A stretch of 9,092 nucleotides of DNA. Origin: Cellvibrionales bacterium (GTDB lineage: Bacteria > Pseudomonadota > Gammaproteobacteria > Pseudomonadales > UBA7434). Below are positions 6,831 to 9,092 of the stretch, piece by piece. The DNA lies in contig JABIQF010000004.1 of assembly GCA_018668095.1 (NCBI GenBank), positions 1 to 9,092 of the forward strand, written 5' to 3'. The translations under genes were made by a program, and so were the position numbers. Position 1 is the first letter of the stretch. Each line of letters starts with the position of its first letter. The notes below the pieces were generated by a model. It saw only the letters and a program-made list of their open reading frames with translations. It had not been told where the DNA came from and searched no databases.

Positions 6831-6862
6831 AAAACCCGGTGGCGTAAGTCATCGGGTTTTTT
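6831..6862 (+). terminator. intrinsic terminator after fusA2
   Basis: AAAACCCGGTG (6831-6841) pairs with CATCGGGTTTT (6850-6860) through one G-U wobble, around the 8-nt loop 6842-6849. The pairing merges into a run of six Ts (6857-6862). It begins 27 nt after the fusA2 stop codon and is a textbook Rho-independent terminator. This supports fusA2 being a single-gene unit at its 3' end. Confidence 0.9.
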
Positions 6863-6947
6863 ATTGGGTAGGAGAAAGTAAAAGCTAAGCAGAACGCATT
6901 AAATAAAATGTACACTTTAAATACTTCTAGCTCATGGATACCAAAAA

Positions 6948-6982
6948 TGAACTAACAATCTTGAACTAACAACCTTGAACTA
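6948..6982. repeat. 14-bp tandem repeat, about 2.5 copies
   Basis: TGAACTAACAATCT (6948-6961) is followed directly by TGAACTAACAACCT (6962-6975), one base different, and then by a partial third unit TGAACTA (6976-6982). The partial unit includes the stop codon of the minus-strand S4-domain gene. It therefore lies in that gene's 3' untranslated region and may reflect slippage. No function is evident. Confidence 0.8.
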
Positions 6983-7186
6983 GATAATTAAAACTTTCTC
7001 ACCAGAAAACTCAATCGTATCGCCAACGACAATCTGCTTACGTTTTTGTGTTTCAACCGCATCATTCACCATCACTAAACCATCAGCAATAACCGTCTTA
7101 GCCTCGCCACCACTACTAACGAATCCCTCGAATTTGAGGATTTTATAAAGCGCTACTGGCGCCTTATCAATTTTAACTTCTCTCAT
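6980..7186 (-). CDS. small S4-domain RNA-binding protein, YbcJ family
   Basis: The 68-residue product resembles E. coli YbcJ (about 70 residues). Both have a lone S4-like fold consisting of ALYKILKFEGFVSSGGEAKTVIADGLVMVNDAVETQKRKQIVVGDTI here (about 12-59), with the diagnostic G-x-A-K, G-x-V-x-V-N/D and VETRKR-like elements. S4 domains bind structured RNA, often rRNA. YbcJ has been linked to RNA metabolism, but its target is not established to my knowledge. The start ATG (7184-7186) has GGAAAGG (complement of 7190-7196) just upstream. The stop is TAG in a tandem repeat. It is divergent from the crotonase gene and has a clear TATAAT box of its own, so it is probably monocistronic. An rsgA or 16S methyltransferase neighbour would help assign its role, and none is present. 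Confidence 0.85.
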   Translation of the reverse strand: MREVKIDKAPVALYKILKFEGFVSSGGEAKTVIADGLVMVNDAVETQKRKQIVVGDTIEFSGEKVLII

Positions 7187-7212
7187 AAACCTTTCCTTTT
7201 TTATAAAGCATC

Positions 7213-7218
7213 ATTATA
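7213..7218 (-). promoter_or_regulatory. -10 box of the YbcJ-like gene
   Basis: A perfect TATAAT (complement of 7213-7218) lies 27 nt upstream of the ATG on the minus strand. The -35 region at 17-18 nt spacing (around 7236-7241, CCTTAT) is a poor match, so activity may depend on an activator or on flanking bases. It lies near the palindrome at 7244-7261. Confidence 0.5.
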
Positions 7219-7243
7219 CAGACGGAAACAGCCAAATAAGGAA

Positions 7244-7261
7244 AACATTACAGGCAATGTT
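7244..7261. promoter_or_regulatory. 18-bp palindrome, possible operator
   Basis: AACATTACAGGCAATGTT has two perfect 6-bp arms around a 6-bp centre. This size and symmetry are typical of dimeric repressor sites. It lies between the divergent YbcJ-like and crotonase genes, just upstream of the predicted -35 region of the former. No regulator gene is nearby and I do not recognise the sequence, so a role as an operator is inference. Confidence 0.3.
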
Positions 7262-7311
7262 AAAACAGTTTTCTTCCATAGCCATAAAAACGCCCGTCAA
7301 AACTTCCCCTC

Positions 7312-7363
7312 ATCTCTGCTGTCTACTCTTCTGACTCAAACAAAAAAATAAGCCCGCAGAGAT
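7312..7363 (+). promoter_or_regulatory. inverted repeat overlapping the crotonase ribosome-binding site
   Basis: ATCTCTGC (7312-7319) is perfectly complementary to GCAGAGAT (7356-7363) across a 36-nt loop. The right arm contains the only Shine-Dalgarno-like GAG (7359-7361), about 8 nt before the crotonase ATG. If the transcript includes both arms, pairing would hide the ribosome-binding site. This is visible complementarity only, and an 8-bp match can arise by chance. Confidence 0.3.
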
Positions 7364-7369
7364 ATCACC

Positions 7370-8140
7370 ATGCAAACCATCGATTTGGGATCCAAGTTTT
7401 TATTTTGCTATCTACAGAACGGCGTCATCACCATCAAACTGAATCGACCAGAGCGCCGGAATGCCTGCACCATTGAGATGGCCAATGGCATTAAACGCGC
7501 CGCCTTAATAGCCGAGCAAGATAAAACCATTGATGTATTAGTTATCACCGGCACTGAAGATAGCTTTTGCGTGGGTGGCGACATGACTAAGCACTATGAA
7601 AACCCGCGTCCCTACTCTATTGAAGAACTCGATGTTTTAATCACCATGCCGTTTAACTATTTAGAGCGCTGTAACAAAATTGTTATTGCTGCGGTAAATG
7701 GCGCCTGCCATGCCGGCGGACTCGATATGATTCTCTGTGCCGATATTACTATTGCGTCAAACCAAGCCACTTTTCGCGCTCCCGAATTATTAAGAGGCAT
7801 TGCTGATGGCTGGCTAGGCGCCAGACTACCGCAGCGAGTTGGCCTTGCTAAAGCTAAGCATATGATATTTACGGCTGCGACGATTAACGCGCAGAAAGCA
7901 GAAGCCATAGGATTGATTTCAGAAGTTGTACCACATGATCAACTAATGATAGAAGCTTATGATATTGCGGAAAAAATAAAACACACCGGGCCTCAAGCGC
8001 GCGGCATGTTAAAAAAACAAATCAATGCACAGCTGCCCGCATTTGATTTAGAAATATTTCAGCGCTCTACGCAATCGGAGGAAGCGAAAGAAGGTATCGA
8101 TGCATTTATTAATAAACGCGAGCCTATTTGGCCGCGCTAA
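7370..8140 (+). CDS. enoyl-CoA hydratase/isomerase (crotonase) family protein
   Basis: Crotonases act on acyl-CoA thioesters, commonly hydrating or isomerising enoyl-CoA in fatty acid or amino acid breakdown. The 256-residue product has the usual family length. Its N-terminal NGVITIKLNRPERRNACT block is followed by the oxyanion-hole segment CVGGD (67-71), equivalent to FCAGAD-type motifs. The second oxyanion/active-site segment is NGACHAGGLDM (110-120). By eye, Asp119 sits where typical hydratases have the first catalytic Glu (Glu144 in rat), while Glu139 in APELL matches the second (Glu164). The GIADGWLGARLPQRVG stretch replaces the common G-x-x-P-G-A-G-G. The specific reaction is therefore open: hydratase, isomerase, or a hydrolase or decarboxylase variant. 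It stands alone, without thiolase, dehydrogenase or CoA ligase neighbours. The ATG at 7370 has only a weak GAG Shine-Dalgarno. Confidence 0.88.
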   Translation: MQTIDLGSKFLFCYLQNGVITIKLNRPERRNACTIEMANGIKRAALIAEQDKTIDVLVITGTEDSFCVGGDMTKHYENPRPYSIEELDVLITMPFNYLERCNKIVIAAVNGACHAGGLDMILCADITIASNQATFRAPELLRGIADGWLGARLPQRVGLAKAKHMIFTAATINAQKAEAIGLISEVVPHDQLMIEAYDIAEKIKHTGPQARGMLKKQINAQLPAFDLEIFQRSTQSEEAKEGIDAFINKREPIWPR

Positions 8141-8184
8141 ATCTTGCAATAAAAATTTAGAAGAGAGGTCAGAAAAAATAGGAG

Positions 8185-8212
8185 ATGCGCGCCAAGATAT
8201 CTTAGCGCGCAT
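8185..8212. terminator. 28-bp near-perfect palindrome between convergent genes
   Basis: The 14-nt arms 8185-8198 and 8199-8212 are complementary except for one C/A position (8193/8204), giving a GC-rich base ATGCGCGC/GCGCGCAT and an AAGATATCTT core. It sits between the ends of the plus-strand crotonase and the minus-strand GlsB-like gene. On the minus strand a run of six Ts follows after a short gap (complement of 8173-8178). On the plus strand there is no T-run. The likely role is a transcription barrier or mRNA 3' end, probably shared, though it is not a canonical terminator on the plus strand. Confidence 0.55.
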
Positions 8213-8217
8213 AATAA

Positions 8218-8466
8218 CTATTTAGCGATTTTGTTATAAACAAATAATAAAATAAAAGCGCCTACTGTTGCGGTAATCACACTGCCAATATTCAAGCCGT
8301 CAGCAGAACCGAAGCCAAAGAGTGAACCTATAAAACCGCCGACAAAAGCACCGGCAATACCGAGTACCATTGTCATAAACCAACCGCTACCGTCGTTACC
8401 TGGCATTAACCATTTAGCGAGCACACCCGCTAACAGGCCTAAAATAATCCAAGATAAAATACCCAT
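8218..8466 (-). CDS. GlsB/YeaQ/YmgE family small membrane protein
   Basis: This small, very hydrophobic protein belongs to the family once called transglycosylase-associated proteins, which are stress-induced inner-membrane proteins of unclear function. The 82-residue frame has three predicted membrane segments (about 3-20, 30-52 and 60-77). It carries the family motifs GLLAGVLAKWLMPG, a glycine-rich GIAGAFVGGFIGSLFG and a short basic tail YNKIAK. I chose ATG 8464-8466 and not the in-frame GTG at 8473-8475. That GTG is part of the AAGGTG Shine-Dalgarno (complement of 8473-8478), 6 nt from the ATG, and homologues begin MGILSW. The longer reading would give 85 residues. The gene is convergent with the crotonase gene and appears monocistronic. 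Confidence 0.88.
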   Translation of the reverse strand: MGILSWIILGLLAGVLAKWLMPGNDGSGWFMTMVLGIAGAFVGGFIGSLFGFGSADGLNIGSVITATVGAFILLFVYNKIAK

Positions 8467-8518
8467 AATTGTCACCTTTATGATTTTTCGTTGAGTGATA
8501 ACACTGTAAGTGAATATC

Positions 8519-8548
8519 CTTATAAAACGTCATGATGGACATTAACAA
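8519..8548 (-). promoter_or_regulatory. candidate promoter of the GlsB-like gene
   Basis: On the minus strand TTGTTA (complement of 8543-8548) and TATAAG (complement of 8519-8524) are separated by 18 nt, and would start transcription about 45 nt upstream of the ATG. A small palindrome CGTGT-gacg-ACACG (8555-8568) lies just upstream of the -35 box and could bind a regulator. Homologues are stress-induced, but I see no clear sigma-S or heat-shock signature. Confidence 0.35.
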
Positions 8549-8568
8549 AATGGGCGTGTGACGACACG

Positions 8569-8696
8569 TTAAACAATGTAAAAGTATGGAGTGTTATTTT
8601 ATGGGTGGGTTTTGGGGGCAAGGGCATCGGGGATGACTCTTGTGGTAATTCGATACTCATTTTTCTGATTGGTTTGTTTAAGTGTTCTATTTAGAC
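8569..8696. other. intergenic stretch before the repeats
   Basis: No gene is supported here. A tiny open frame at 8601 encodes only 11 codons (MGGFWGQGHRG), with a GGAG about 8 nt upstream, and is too short to claim. Confidence 0.4.
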
Positions 8697-8858
8697 CGTC
8701 GGGGTGGCCCGACAGCCAGTCACTTTTTGATTCGCTTCGCTCACCCTACGGGGCGCCCTTCAGGCGCTGCGCAAACTATGCTGTGCTACAGCAAAAAAAA
8801 GTAACCAAAAAATGCCGTAAGCTTAACGGCGAAGCTTAACCACGACGGGTACATCTCG
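8697..8858. repeat. dispersed repeat, copy 1 (long form)
   Basis: The copy is about 162 bp. It opens with a compact hairpin GTCGGG-gtgg-CCCGAC (8698-8713), then CAGTCACTTTTT. A middle block of about 59 bp follows, with a GGGCGCCC palindrome and a GCGCC/GGCGC hairpin (8753-8767). It continues with GCAAAAAAAAGTAACC and a right end containing two AAGCTTAA units and CCACGACGGGT. CCGTCG at the left (8696-8701) and CGACGG at the right (8843-8848) form short terminal inverted repeats. It matches copy 2 over both ends, apart from a few homopolymer and single-base changes, and encodes nothing. It resembles REP- or MITE-like non-autonomous elements of gammaproteobacteria, but I cannot name the family. 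Confidence 0.75.
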
Positions 8859-8986
8859 TAGTGTTTTCTGTCCAGCAGTTTCAGAGAGTTTATCGCCAAG
8901 CGGTATAGGCGTGCTTTTTTTAAACTATAACAGTAACGTTTTATTCTGGTTTTTTGCTTCTGTTTTTAAAGTTTTAAAGTCAAGGT
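8859..8986. other. spacer between the two repeat copies
   Basis: This AT-rich spacer has no supported gene. A weak CGCC/GGCG stem (8894-8911) is followed by seven Ts (8915-8921), but four base pairs are too few to call a terminator. Confidence 0.4.
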
Positions 8987-9092
8987 CGTCGGGGGTGGCC
9001 CGACATGCCAGTCACTTTTTTCAACAGCAAAAAAAGTAACCAAAAATGCCGTAAGCTTAACGGCGAAGCTTAACCACGACGGGTGCATCTCG
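8987..9092. repeat. dispersed repeat, copy 2 (short form), reaches window edge
   Basis: The left arm (8987-9020) matches copy 1 at 8697-8728 with two single-base insertions. The right arm (9026-9092) matches copy 1 at 8790-8858 with shorter A-runs and one A/G substitution. The middle block of copy 1 is replaced here by four or five bases. ACTTTTTT (9014-9021) therefore faces AAAAAAGT (9030-9037) directly and forms a tight hairpin. The copy has the same orientation as copy 1 and ends, or continues, at the window boundary. Confidence 0.75.

Noticed and set aside
8601..8636. Mini-ORF MGGFWGQGHRG with a GGAG upstream
   Set aside because: Eleven codons in a repeat-rich intergenic region is too little evidence for a gene.
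8894..8921. Terminator-like CGCC/GGCG stem with seven Ts
   Set aside because: The stem is only 4 bp and there is no upstream gene on that strand.
8697..9092. CRISPR array
   Set aside because: There are only two long, unequal copies with internal hairpins and a 128-bp spacer, which does not fit CRISPR repeat geometry.

Overview
The window looks like a chromosomal segment of a gammaproteobacterium, probably a marine or environmental lineage of the Alteromonadales, Oceanospirillales or Cellvibrionales type. The ribosomal proteins align closely by eye with their E. coli counterparts. The second elongation factor G resembles the FusA2 paralogue known from Vibrio and Shewanella. YbcJ-like and GlsB/YeaQ-like small proteins also fit this group. 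The exact genus cannot be read from the sequence.

Layout. Positions 1-2942 (minus strand) hold the promoter-proximal half of the S10 ribosomal protein operon, in the order promoter, rpsJ (S10), rplC (L3), rplD (L4), rplW (L23), rplB (L2). rplB runs off the left edge of the window. A near-consensus sigma-70 promoter with a GC-rich discriminator drives it, through a leader of about 115 nt that can form alternative hairpins. A second, unusually long structured spacer of 170 nt lies between rpsJ and rplC.

Upstream on the same strand is a patatin-like phospholipase gene (3154-4287). Across a 431-bp divergent spacer, on the plus strand, is a stand-alone EF-G of the FusA2 type (4719-6803), with a terminator-like hairpin before it and a clear intrinsic terminator after it. 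In E. coli-like genomes the str operon (rpsL-rpsG-fusA-tuf) precedes rpsJ. Here that operon is absent, and a patatin gene and a divergent EF-G paralogue occupy the place.

From 6863 to 8475 come three small units. They are a minus-strand S4-domain RNA-binding protein (YbcJ family), a divergent plus-strand crotonase-family enzyme, and a convergent minus-strand GlsB/YeaQ-type membrane protein. A near-perfect 28-bp palindrome separates the last two. From 8467 to the right edge no protein gene is apparent. The region holds two related copies of a hairpin-rich dispersed repeat that differ by an internal block of about 55 bp.

Functionally, most of the window serves translation: ribosomal proteins, EF-G2 and an S4-domain RNA binder. 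The patatin, crotonase and GlsB-like genes look like independent single-gene units. I see no CRISPR array, phage module, transposase or toxin-antitoxin pair. The best leads are the regulatory RNA structures around rpsJ, rplC and fusA2 and the unusual placement of the EF-G paralogue, not a new multi-gene system.
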